64,000 nt of DNA, taken from contig NZ_LR594662.1 in the NCBI RefSeq assembly GCF_901827175.1, positions 3,596,001-3,660,000 of the forward strand, in the 5' to 3' direction. Below are positions 38,076-45,035 of the stretch, piece by piece (position 1 is the first letter of the stretch; the number at the start of each line of letters is the position of its first letter). A model generated the notes under the pieces. That model made no database searches. It saw only the letters and a program-made list of their open reading frames with translations, and had not been told where the DNA came from. The stretch is from Variovorax sp. RA8 (GTDB lineage: Bacteria; Pseudomonadota; Gammaproteobacteria; Burkholderiales; Burkholderiaceae_C). The position numbers and the translations under genes are program-made.

Positions 38076-38405
38076 ATGGCACTACAAAGTTTCTTTCGCT
38101 TGTTGTCGTTCCCGGCCCTCGGCTTGCGCCGTTCGGCGGATCGTCAAATGGGCCAGATTCGCAGTGCCATGCTGTCGCTGCTGCAGACCCATGGCGGCCA
38201 TTCCGCCCAGCGGGTCGCCCAGCGCGTGCGCTTTGCCGGAGACCTCGAAGCGCTCTGGTACCTGCGCCAGGATGTGCTGACGGCCCTGAGCGCGGTGGAC
38301 GGCGAGGCCGCGGCCCGCCGCCAGATGCGCCAGATCAACCGCATGTTCAAGGGTGGCCTGCCCGGCGCGATGGTGCCGCGGCCGCATCACCGCATCACCA
38401 CCTGA
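38076..38405 (+). CDS. Hypothetical protein
   Basis: 109 residues, mostly helical and basic (MALQSFFRLLSFPALGLRRSADRQMG start, MRQINRMFKGGLPGAMVPRP near the end). It has no membrane segment or recognisable domain. It is followed by a strong terminator, so it is a single transcription unit under the AT-rich promoter region upstream. Length and codon use suggest a true gene. Confidence 0.65.
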   Translation: MALQSFFRLLSFPALGLRRSADRQMGQIRSAMLSLLQTHGGHSAQRVAQRVRFAGDLEALWYLRQDVLTALSAVDGEAAARRQMRQINRMFKGGLPGAMVPRPHHRITT

Positions 38406-38424
38406 GGCGTCCCTGCCCTACCGG

Positions 38425-38455
38425 AAGCCGCTGCCCTGCAGCGGCTTTTGTTTTT
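38425..38455 (+). terminator. Rho-independent terminator
   Basis: AAGCCGCTG (38425-38433), five-base loop CCCTG, CAGCGGCTT (38439-38447), then TTTTGTTTTT. Nine perfect pairs. It ends the 38076 gene before the convergent LD-carboxypeptidase gene. Confidence 0.9.
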
Positions 38456-38466
38456 CCGGGCCTCGC

Positions 38467-39399
38467 TCAGTGCGAATGCCGGTGGCCCCACACCATGAAG
38501 ACGTCCCGGCCATCCGCCGCCACTTCCACCTTGGCACCCACCGGCAGCAGCACCTTGGTCGGGACATGGCCGAAGGGCAGGCCCGTGAGCACCGGCGCCT
38601 TGATCAATGTGCGCAGGCGTGCGATCACCGTCCCCAGGTCGAACCCGCGGTCGTGCGGTACCGTGCGCCCTCCGGTGAACTGGCCGAAGAGCACAGCCTT
38701 CTGGCGCGCCAGCACGCCGGCATGGCGCAGCTGGTCGAGCATGCGCTCCACCCGGAAAGGATGCTCGTTCACGTCCTCGAAGAAGAGCACGCCCTTGTCG
38801 ACCGCCGGAAAGTACGGCGTGCCCAGCAGGCTCACGAGCACGCAGAGGTTGCCGCCCCACAGCGTCGCGCCATGCAGCCCGCGGAATCCTGCCACGGCCT
38901 CGGCGTCGCGCTTCGGCACGCGCCAGCCGGTGCCTTCGCCCTGGCCGTGCAGCAGGTCGTCGAAGCAGGCTTCCATGATCTCGTCGGCACCCTCCTCGGC
39001 GCCGAAGTCTTCGCCCACGGCCGGGCCCTGCCAGCTCACGGCGCCCGTCTTCGCCAGCAGCGCGTTCTGCAGCGCGGTGAAGTCGCTCAGGCCCACGAAC
39101 TCGGTGCCGCGATCGATGGCCTTGGCGACCGCCTTGTAGGGAATTGCATCCAGGATGCGCGTGAGGCCATAGCCGCCGCGCGATATCAAGGCCACGTCGG
39201 CCCGGCTCGCGGCGGCGCGGGAGATGGCCGCCAGCCGGGTTGCATCGTCGCCGGCAAAACGTTGATGGGTGGCCAGCGCGGCCTCGTCGATCTCCACCTC
39301 GTGGCCCAGCGCCTGCAATCGCTTGATCCCGCGCCGGAAGGCAGCCTTGTCGCGTACGGCGCTGGAGGGGGAGTAGATATAGATGTGTTTCTTCTTCAC
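38467..39399 (-). CDS. LD-carboxypeptidase (S66 family)
   Basis: 310 residues from a GTG that overlaps the TadA-fusion stop by three bases. Family marks are SPSSAVRD, the nucleophile loop SRGGYGLTRIL, and GGNLCVLVSLLGTPYF and FEDVNEHPFRVERML further on. It removes the terminal D-alanine from murein tetrapeptides in peptidoglycan recycling. GTG-TGA coupling to the preceding gene means their amounts are probably linked. Confidence 0.92.
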   Translation of the reverse strand: MKKKHIYIYSPSSAVRDKAAFRRGIKRLQALGHEVEIDEAALATHQRFAGDDATRLAAISRAAASRADVALISRGGYGLTRILDAIPYKAVAKAIDRGTEFVGLSDFTALQNALLAKTGAVSWQGPAVGEDFGAEEGADEIMEACFDDLLHGQGEGTGWRVPKRDAEAVAGFRGLHGATLWGGNLCVLVSLLGTPYFPAVDKGVLFFEDVNEHPFRVERMLDQLRHAGVLARQKAVLFGQFTGGRTVPHDRGFDLGTVIARLRTLIKAPVLTGLPFGHVPTKVLLPVGAKVEVAADGRDVFMVWGHRHSH

Positions 39400-40475
39400 G
39401 GGCCGAAGTATCCCATCGCCACCTGCGCGAGCCGGGCTGCCTGCGCGGCGCCGGGACCCGAAACGCCCTGCGGAATCGGGCCGAGGGCACGCAGTGCCGC
39501 CTCGTAGCCGCGATCGGGAAAGGGCGCGCGCCAGGCATCGATCACGGCCTCGCCTGCATCCGGCGCCATCCGCACCAGCGCGAACCGCCCGGGGGCGGCG
39601 CTCGCGATCAGGGATGCGAGCGGCGCCGCGCCGGCACTGTGCACCAGCGCGAGCGGGCCGGGCTGCAGCCGGTCCAGCCATTCGAGCAGCAGGTCGCGGT
39701 GCCAGGCCCACGTGTGCACCGTCTCGCGCTTGGGCTTGTCGCTGCGGCCGAAGCCGATCAGGTCCGGCGCCAGCACGCGCCATCCCGGCACGCGCGCGAG
39801 GTGCCTGAAGAAGTAGCTCCACTCGCCCGGGCCGTGCAGGCACAGGCAGGCCCATGCTGCGGCCGCCGGCCCTTCGTCGAGGTAGTGCATGCGCCAACCT
39901 CGCTGGCTCGGGAGATCGCTGACGTAGCGCGGCTCGAAGCCATAGCCGGCCACGGCCTCGAAGCGCTCGTCCGGGGTGCGCAGCGCATCGTCGCGCAGCG
40001 GTTCGGCCGCCTCGCGCGCCGCGCTGCGGCGGCCCTTGAAGAAGTCCTGCAGCAGTCCCTGGCAGTCCGCCGCCAGCACGCCGCCCTGCACTTGCGTGTG
40101 GTGGTTGAGCTCGCGCCTTGAGAACAGGTCCAGCACCGAGCCCGCCGCGCCGGTCTTCGGATCGGCCGCGCCGAACACCACGCGTGCCAGCCGCGCATGG
40201 AGCATGGCGCCGGCGCACATGGCGCATGGCTCCAGCGTCACGAAAAGCTCGCAGCCGTCCAGGCGATAGTTGCCCAGGGCTGCGCCGCCCGCGCGCAACG
40301 CATTCATCTCGGCATGCGCGCTGGGGTCGTGCAGCGCGACCGGGGCATTGCGCCCCGCAGCGATCAGCCGCCCCTCCTTCACCAGCACGGCGCCGACCGG
40401 CACCTCCCCGGCCTCGGCCGCCCGGTGCGCCTCTGCCAGTGCGAGGCGCATCCAGTGTTCGTCATCGGGCGTCAT
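39396..40475 (-). CDS. tadA: tRNA adenosine deaminase TadA fused to a truncated alpha/beta hydrolase
   Basis: 359 residues. Residues 1-160 are TadA: the zinc motifs are HAEMNAL and PCAMCAGAMLHAR, and the enzyme converts A34 to inosine in tRNA(Arg). From about residue 180 the chain continues as a haloalkane-dehalogenase/epoxide-hydrolase-like domain: LHGPGEWSYFFRHL, PDLIGFGRSDKP and the nucleophile turn LVHSAGAAP. It stops before the cap and the C-terminal histidine expected of the fold. The ATG at 40475 follows a 34-residue upstream shadow. Confidence 0.9.
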   Translation of the reverse strand: MTPDDEHWMRLALAEAHRAAEAGEVPVGAVLVKEGRLIAAGRNAPVALHDPSAHAEMNALRAGGAALGNYRLDGCELFVTLEPCAMCAGAMLHARLARVVFGAADPKTGAAGSVLDLFSRRELNHHTQVQGGVLAADCQGLLQDFFKGRRSAAREAAEPLRDDALRTPDERFEAVAGYGFEPRYVSDLPSQRGWRMHYLDEGPAAAAWACLCLHGPGEWSYFFRHLARVPGWRVLAPDLIGFGRSDKPKRETVHTWAWHRDLLLEWLDRLQPGPLALVHSAGAAPLASLIASAAPGRFALVRMAPDAGEAVIDAWRAPFPDRGYEAALRALGPIPQGVSGPGAAQAARLAQVAMGYFGP

Positions 40476-40680
40476 CTGGGATGGGACGCGGCTGCTGCAT
40501 CGCCTCGTCGAGCGATTGCTTGAATTGCTGCTGGACGTGCAGTGCCTGCTCAGGCTGCGACAGCTGCGGGCGCGCATCGGCTGCCGGCGGCGTGACGGCC
40601 ATGCTGCTCATCTGCCGCTTGACCAGCACCCCGACGATCACGAGCGCGAGCACCAGTCCGATCAATCCGAGGGAGCGCAT
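40462..40680 (-). CDS. Small membrane-anchored protein
   Basis: 72 residues: one N-terminal membrane helix (LGLIGLVLALVIVGVLV) and a Gln/Pro-rich cytoplasmic or periplasmic tail (QPEQALHVQQQFKQSLDEAMQQ). The stop lies inside the tadA coding region (14-base overlap), so tadA is probably translated from the same message. It has no recognised family. It lies three bases after the PaiB-like gene. Confidence 0.7.
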   Translation of the reverse strand: MRSLGLIGLVLALVIVGVLVKRQMSSMAVTPPAADARPQLSQPEQALHVQQQFKQSLDEAMQQPRPIPDDAR

Positions 40681-40683
40681 TCT

Positions 40684-41331
40684 TCAGTTCTCCTGCGCCT
40701 GTGCCGCATCGGTCCGCATGCCCAGGCGCTGCATCCAGGCCGCGAGGGCCTGCTCGTCCGGCGTGCCCGCGCTGTAGCGCGCGTACATCGCCGGATGCGA
40801 CTCGCGCCGGTGCTGGTTGAGCTTGAGCTTGCATTGCAGCGCCGTCACTTGCAATTCGAAGCCGACGATGCCGTTGAGCATCTTGAGCTGGAACTCCTCG
40901 CCCAGGTCGCGCCACTGCTGCGCATAGGCCGGCTCGTGCTCGCCGATCAGGCGCTTGAGCAGCGCGTCCTTTTCGACCGGCGTCTCGATGAGGCGGGCCT
41001 CGACCGTGCAGTGCACCGCCAGGTAATTCCAGGTCGGCACGCGCGCGAGGTCCGGGTAGACCGAGGGCGACAGGTAGGCATGCGGCCCGAGAAAGCTCGC
41101 GAGCGCCCGCGGCCTCGCCTGCAGGTAGCGCCACTGCGGATTGGGCTTGGCGCAATGCCCCAGCAGCGAGAAGCCACCCTCCGGCCCGCGGTCGTCGAGC
41201 ACCAGCGGCAGGTGCGTGACGAAAGGCAGGCCCTCCTCATCGGTCGAGATCAGGCTGGCGAAGGGGTGCTGTCGCATCAGCGCCGCGGCGATGGCGCGGT
41301 CCTGGCTGTTGAACTGGGGCGGCATGTACAT
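40684..41331 (-). CDS. FMN-binding PaiB-like protein
   Basis: 215 residues. HPFASLISTDEEGLPFVTHLPLVL and HCAKPNPQW are PaiB-family marks; the family binds FMN and was described as a negative regulator of proteases in Bacillus. In most Gram-negatives its role is unclear. GAGGAGG precedes the start. It is the first gene of the paiB-small membrane protein-tadA-ldcA group. Confidence 0.88.
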   Translation of the reverse strand: MYMPPQFNSQDRAIAAALMRQHPFASLISTDEEGLPFVTHLPLVLDDRGPEGGFSLLGHCAKPNPQWRYLQARPRALASFLGPHAYLSPSVYPDLARVPTWNYLAVHCTVEARLIETPVEKDALLKRLIGEHEPAYAQQWRDLGEEFQLKMLNGIVGFELQVTALQCKLKLNQHRRESHPAMYARYSAGTPDEQALAAWMQRLGMRTDAAQAQEN

Positions 41332-41374
41332 GGACGATCCTCCTCGTGGGACCGCCCATTGTCCGCGAGGCGCT

Positions 41375-42073
41375 CTACTTCGCGCCTGCCGCCTTGAGTT
41401 TGGCGATCATCGCCGCATAGCCGCGCGCACGCGCCAGCTGCAAGGGCGTGTTGCCCTGCCGATCGGCCAGTTGCAGGCTGGCCCCCGCATCGACCAGCGC
41501 CGCCAGCGTGCGCTGGTGCCGCGGCCCGCCGTCGCCGAGCACGATCGATTCGATCAGCGCGGTCCAGTGCAGGTTGTTGACATGGTCCAGCGGCGCGCCC
41601 GCCACGATCAGCCGCCGCACCACCTCGTCATGCCCGAGATGCGCCGCGGCGATCAGCGCGGTGCCGTCATAGCGGCTGGTGGTCTGCCCGGGGCTGGCAC
41701 CCAGCGACAGCAGCAGCGACAGCGTGGCAGGGTCATCCGCCACGGCGGCGATGGTGATCGCGTCGTAGCGGTCGTCCTCGAGCACATCGAGCTTCGCGCC
41801 GGCCTGGGCCAGCACGCGGATCGCCTCGCGCTGGCGTGCATGCGTCGCCACATGCAGGGCCGTGCGGCCGCGCCCGTCGCGCGCCTCCAGATCGGCACCG
41901 GCCGCGATCAGGGCCTTGAGGCGAGCAAGATCGCCGCGCCAGGCCGCCTGGTGCACACCCTCGTAGGCGAGCGCCTCCGGTGCCGTGGGCGGCACCTGCG
42001 CCGCCGCCGGCGCCACGCTGCCGATCGCCAGCGCGGCCAGCAGGGCGAGGCTCGCACAATGCATGGCCTTCAT
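41375..42073 (-). CDS. Secreted ankyrin-repeat protein
   Basis: 232 residues with an N-terminal signal peptide (about 1-26, ending VAPAAAQ). About five ankyrin repeats follow, with DLEARDGRGRTALHVATHA, DRYDAITIAAVA, GTALIAAAHLGHDEVVR and GNTPLQLARARGYAAM. A periplasmic protein-binding role is inferred. It overlaps nothing and sits 19 bases from the GlcG-like gene. The start MKAMHCASLALL was preferred over a longer frame. Confidence 0.87.
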   Translation of the reverse strand: MKAMHCASLALLAALAIGSVAPAAAQVPPTAPEALAYEGVHQAAWRGDLARLKALIAAGADLEARDGRGRTALHVATHARQREAIRVLAQAGAKLDVLEDDRYDAITIAAVADDPATLSLLLSLGASPGQTTSRYDGTALIAAAHLGHDEVVRRLIVAGAPLDHVNNLHWTALIESIVLGDGGPRHQRTLAALVDAGASLQLADRQGNTPLQLARARGYAAMIAKLKAAGAK

Positions 42074-42092
42074 CCTCGTGCTCAGAAGAAGC

Positions 42093-42605
42093 TCAGCCCA
42101 GCTGGGCCTTGACCTTCTCGATGCCTGCGTTGGCGCATTGCTCGTCGAGATGCCCGCCCGGTGCGCCTCCGACACCGACCGCGCCGATGACCTCGTTGCC
42201 GGACTTGACCGGCACGCCGCCGCCCAGCAGCAGGAAACCGGGGATGTTCACCAGGTTCGCCGCGCCCGGATTCTTCTGGGCGTTCTCCATCATCGCCAGC
42301 GTGGGCGCCTTGGCCGAGGCCGAGGTCCAGGCCTTGCGCTCGCTGGCGGCCACGGTGTGCGCCCCGGCGGTGTCGGCGCGCTGCACCGCGCGCACCACGC
42401 CGGCCCGGTCGACCACGGTCGCCGCGACCGCGTAGCCGTTGGCTGTGCAGGCGGCCACGGTGGCGGCGGCGATCTGGTTCGCGAGCTCCAGCGAGATGTT
42501 GCGCTCGGTGCGCACAGCGGGCGCCGGGGCTTGCTGGGCCTGCACGCTCCATGCACAGAGGGCGAGAGAGACGGCGAATGCGCCGAGGCGAAGGGACGAA
42601 TGCAT
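42093..42605 (-). CDS. GlcG/HbpS-family periplasmic protein
   Basis: 170 residues with a signal peptide (about 1-24). The mature chain has LANQIAAATVAACTANGYAVAATVVDRAGVVRAV and GFLLLGGGVPVKSGNEVIGAVGVGGA, the GlcG/HbpS signature. HbpS binds haem and modulates a two-component sensor in Streptomyces. Next to this gene is a response regulator, and paired palindromes lie upstream of the start. GGAGAAC precedes the ATG. Confidence 0.88.
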   Translation of the reverse strand: MHSSLRLGAFAVSLALCAWSVQAQQAPAPAVRTERNISLELANQIAAATVAACTANGYAVAATVVDRAGVVRAVQRADTAGAHTVAASERKAWTSASAKAPTLAMMENAQKNPGAANLVNIPGFLLLGGGVPVKSGNEVIGAVGVGGAPGGHLDEQCANAGIEKVKAQLG

Positions 42606-42703
42606 GCGGAGTTCTCCGAAGTGGTTCTAGGCAGTTTGAATAAAGCGCCGGCGCCTTGCCGACCGCACCGCCACTGTAGGAATCGCGGCCCTGCGCCGCC
42701 ATT

Positions 42704-42736
42704 CGTACGGCTACGCCCGCCCTCCGTAGAACTACG
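42704..42736. promoter_or_regulatory. Two palindromic sites 21 bp apart
   Basis: CGTACGGCTACG at 42704-42715 and CGTAGAACTACG at 42725-42736 (flanked as CTCCGTAG-AA-CTACGGAG, a perfect eight-base inverted repeat). Centre-to-centre distance is 21 bases, two helical turns. They overlap the 3' end of the response-regulator gene and lie 100-130 bases upstream of the GlcG-like gene. This fits a NarL/FixJ-type binding pair for its promoter. Confidence 0.6.
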
Positions 42737-43361
42737 GAGCGTCGCGGCCGGCCAGCGCCGCGTAGCGCCGGATCAGCTGCGCCAGCGACTCGCAGCCCAG
42801 CTTCGCGAACAGGTTGGCGCGATGGGTCTCGACCGTGCGCGGCGACAGTGCCAGCGTGCGCGCGATCTCCTTGTTGGTCAGTCCCTCGACGATGAAGCGC
42901 AGCACCTCGCGCTCGCGCTCGGAAAGCTGCGCGTGCCGCTCGCGCGCCGCCTGGTCGGCCTGGGTCCGCTCGCGCGAGCGCACATGCTGGCGCACCGCCT
43001 GCTGCAGGGCCTCGAGCAGTTGCTCGTCGTCGACCGGCTTCTCCAGGAACTCCGCGGCGCCGGCCTTGAAGGCACGCCGGCACATCTCCACCGTGCCGTG
43101 GCCGGTCAGCATGATCACCGGCTGGTCCACGCCCTGCGAGACCAGCGTATCGAGCACCGCGAGGCCGCTGATGCCCGGCATGCGCACGTCGAGCACGATG
43201 GCGCCGATGCCGCCGCGGTCGAAGCCTGCGACGAAGGCCTGTGGGTCCGGCCAGCACTGGGTGCGCAGTCCGACCGTGCCGATCAGCAGCGCCAGGCTCT
43301 CGCGGACGGCGCGGTCGTCGTCGATCAGGTGGACAAGTGGCGACTGCGGCTCGTTCGGCAT
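42732..43361 (-). CDS. FixJ/NarL-type response regulator
   Basis: 209 residues. The receiver domain has VHLIDDDRAVRESL, phosphorylated Asp58 in VLDVRMPGISG and the conserved lysine in EFLEKPVDDEQ; the LuxR-type DNA-binding domain is at 140-205 (LSEREREVLRFIVEGLTNKEIARTLALSPRTVETHRANL). It pairs with the kinase upstream. The ATG at 43361 overlaps the stop of a 20-codon mini-ORF (TGATG), so its translation is probably coupled to that element. Confidence 0.94.
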   Translation of the reverse strand: MPNEPQSPLVHLIDDDRAVRESLALLIGTVGLRTQCWPDPQAFVAGFDRGGIGAIVLDVRMPGISGLAVLDTLVSQGVDQPVIMLTGHGTVEMCRRAFKAGAAEFLEKPVDDEQLLEALQQAVRQHVRSRERTQADQAARERHAQLSEREREVLRFIVEGLTNKEIARTLALSPRTVETHRANLFAKLGCESLAQLIRRYAALAGRDAP

Positions 43362-43423
43362 CAAGAGACCTCCGTGCTTCGCACTGCGGTGCTCTTCGAC
43401 TTGGGAGCGGCCCGGCGTCTCAT
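43361..43423 (-). CDS. Coupled 20-codon mini-ORF 2
   Basis: Reads MRRRAAPKSKSTAVRSTEVS and a stop that overlaps the response-regulator ATG (TGATG). GGAGG near the end of the mini-ORF lies seven bases before that ATG and so is its likely ribosome site. Identical protein to mini-ORF 1; the only two base changes (GTT/GTC and TCC/TCT) are silent. Confidence 0.55.
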   Translation of the reverse strand: MRRRAAPKSKSTAVRSTEVS

Positions 43424-43485
43424 CAGGAAACCTCCGTGCTTCGCACTGCGGTGCTCTTCGACTTGGGAGCGGCCCGGCGTCTCAT
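43368..43485 (-). repeat. Tandem direct repeat, two 56-bp copies (62-bp period)
   Basis: Plus-strand copies at 43368-43423 and 43430-43485 are identical over 56 bases. Each contains GTGCGAAGCAC on the minus strand, a four-pair hairpin just before GGAGG. The 62-base period equals a 20-codon frame plus stop with a one-base start/stop overlap, so the duplication preserved the overlap arrangement exactly. Confidence 0.8.
43423..43485 (-). CDS. Coupled 20-codon mini-ORF 1
   Basis: Reads MRRRAAPKSKSTAVRSTEVS. The ATG overlaps the kinase stop codon (ATGA), and its own stop overlaps the start of mini-ORF 2 (TGATG). Highly basic, no known family. A leader or coupling element is more likely than a functional peptide, but a peptide is not excluded. 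Confidence 0.55.
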   Translation of the reverse strand: MRRRAAPKSKSTAVRSTEVS

Positions 43486-44957
43486 GCGTTTCCCTCCTGC
43501 AGCGCCAACGGCAGGCGCAGCGTGAAGCGCGCGCCGCGCGGCTGCTCGGGCTCGGCGGCCAGCGAGCCGCCCATCGCGCCGGCCAGCGTCTCGCACAGGC
43601 TCAGGCCCAGGCCCAATCCACCCTCGCGCGTGCTGAAGAAGGGCTCGAAGATGCGCGCGAGCAGCTCGGGCGCGATGCCGCGGCCGTTGTCGCTCACGCG
43701 CAGCACGCCCTGGCCGTCCTGGCGCTCCACCGCGAGCCGCAACTGCCGCTCGCCGGCCGGGAGCTCGTCGAGCGCCTGCAGCGCGTTCATCAGCAGGTTG
43801 TGGACGATCTGCTCCAGCGCCACCGGTTCAGCCTGCACGCTGACCGGCGCCTGCGCGGCCCCTTCGAGTACCGGCGCGATCGCGCGCTTGTCGAACTCCG
43901 GCGCCAGCAGGTGCAGCGCGCTGCGCACCGCGTCCTGCAGCGGCACGGGCCTGGCGGCGCCGGCCTGGCCCGGCCGCTCGATCACGCGGCGCAGGCGGCC
44001 CACGACATCGGCCGCGCGCCTCGCCTGCTCGGCCGCCTGCTGCATCGCACCGCGCGCGGTCGCGAGCTCGGGCGGGTCCTCGTCGAGCAGCCGGCGCGCC
44101 GCCTGCGTGTTGGCGAGCACGGCCGTCAAAGGCTGGTTGAGCTCGTGCGCCATGCCGGCCGCGAGCTCGCCCAGCGCATTGAGCCGCGCGACCTGGCCGA
44201 GCCGCAGCAGTTCCTCGGCGCGGCGCCGCTCGATGCGCTGGCGCCGCAGCGCGCGGGCGCCCCACAGCACCACGCCGATGGCGCCGGCCCATGCCAGCAT
44301 CCAGCCCCAGGGCAGTTCCCCCCAGGACACATGGCGCTCGGCCACCAGGTCGAAGGGCTGGCTGTCCGACGCCAGCACCTTGCGAAACGAGAAGGACCAG
44401 CCCTGCGGCAACGCGGGCCGCCCGGCCTGCACCACGAACTGCTGCCCGGCGCGCTCCAGCACCACGCGCACCGGGCTGGTCTTCGGCTCCATCGGCCAGT
44501 CGCGCGCGGGCACGGTGCCCGCGAGGTCGATGTCGAGTGCATAGCTGGTCGGCGTGGCGCCGATCACGAGCCGGTAGCGGCCCGTCGCGAGGTCCTGGCC
44601 GGCCAGCTCGGGACGACGAAGCTCGCGCGACCTCGCTTCGGCGTCTGCCAGCACGCGGTCGGACCAGCCCGCACCGGCCTCGCGCCGTTCGACGCCGAGG
44701 ATCGACGGGTAGACCGCCGACAGCCGCTGCTCGGGCCGCTCTGCATCCGCCGCAGGCGCCAGCAGCGCCAGCGTGGCCAGCACGGCGTCGTACTGCACCA
44801 CCTGCTGGCTCATGAGGCGATGCGCGATGCGGCCGTTGACCTCGAATTCCTCGTGCAGCTTAGCCAGCTCGGCGCGCGCGATCCACGTCGCGCCGGCGCC
44901 GGCGAGCAGCAGCCATGCGAGCCACCAACCACCCTGCGTGCGCAACCATTGCCTCAT
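43482..44957 (-). CDS. Membrane histidine kinase
   Basis: 491 residues: N-terminal membrane helix (about 12-30), periplasmic domain (about 35-240), second helix (about 245-265), then a HisKA domain with GMAHELNQPLTAVLANTQAARRLL holding the phosphorylated histidine, and an ATPase domain with LLMNALQAL, SDNGRGIAPE and GGLGLGLSLCETLAG. It resembles DctB/NtrB-like kinases. The ATG at 44957 follows CACAAT after seven bases, so this mRNA may also be leaderless. The sensed signal is unknown. Confidence 0.94.
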   Translation of the reverse strand: MRQWLRTQGGWWLAWLLLAGAGATWIARAELAKLHEEFEVNGRIAHRLMSQQVVQYDAVLATLALLAPAADAERPEQRLSAVYPSILGVERREAGAGWSDRVLADAEARSRELRRPELAGQDLATGRYRLVIGATPTSYALDIDLAGTVPARDWPMEPKTSPVRVVLERAGQQFVVQAGRPALPQGWSFSFRKVLASDSQPFDLVAERHVSWGELPWGWMLAWAGAIGVVLWGARALRRQRIERRRAEELLRLGQVARLNALGELAAGMAHELNQPLTAVLANTQAARRLLDEDPPELATARGAMQQAAEQARRAADVVGRLRRVIERPGQAGAARPVPLQDAVRSALHLLAPEFDKRAIAPVLEGAAQAPVSVQAEPVALEQIVHNLLMNALQALDELPAGERQLRLAVERQDGQGVLRVSDNGRGIAPELLARIFEPFFSTREGGLGLGLSLCETLAGAMGGSLAAEPEQPRGARFTLRLPLALQEGNA

Positions 44958-44964
44958 GGCGCGA

Positions 44965-44970
44965 ATTGTG
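44965..44970 (-). promoter_or_regulatory. -10-like CACAAT before the kinase gene, leaderless arrangement
   Basis: On the minus strand CACAAT is followed by TCGCGCC and the ATG at 44957, the same spacing as at dnaE. The opposite strand holds the same arrangement for the glucosidase gene, so this 78-base divergent gap may carry two leaderless promoters back to back. Confidence 0.5.
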
Positions 44971-45022
44971 CCCGCGCCGGCCGGGAAGCCCGACGCAAGC
45001 CGGGGTGTATTGAGCAGGCCGC

Positions 45023-45028
45023 CACAAT
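45023..45028 (+). promoter_or_regulatory. -10-like CACAAT before the glucosidase gene, leaderless arrangement
   Basis: CACAAT followed by seven bases (GGCACCG) and an ATG at 45036. The alternative start at 45027 lies inside this box, so 45036 is favoured if the box is a true promoter. The promoter would be very short and without a good -35. Confidence 0.5.
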
Positions 45029-45035
45029 GGCACCG

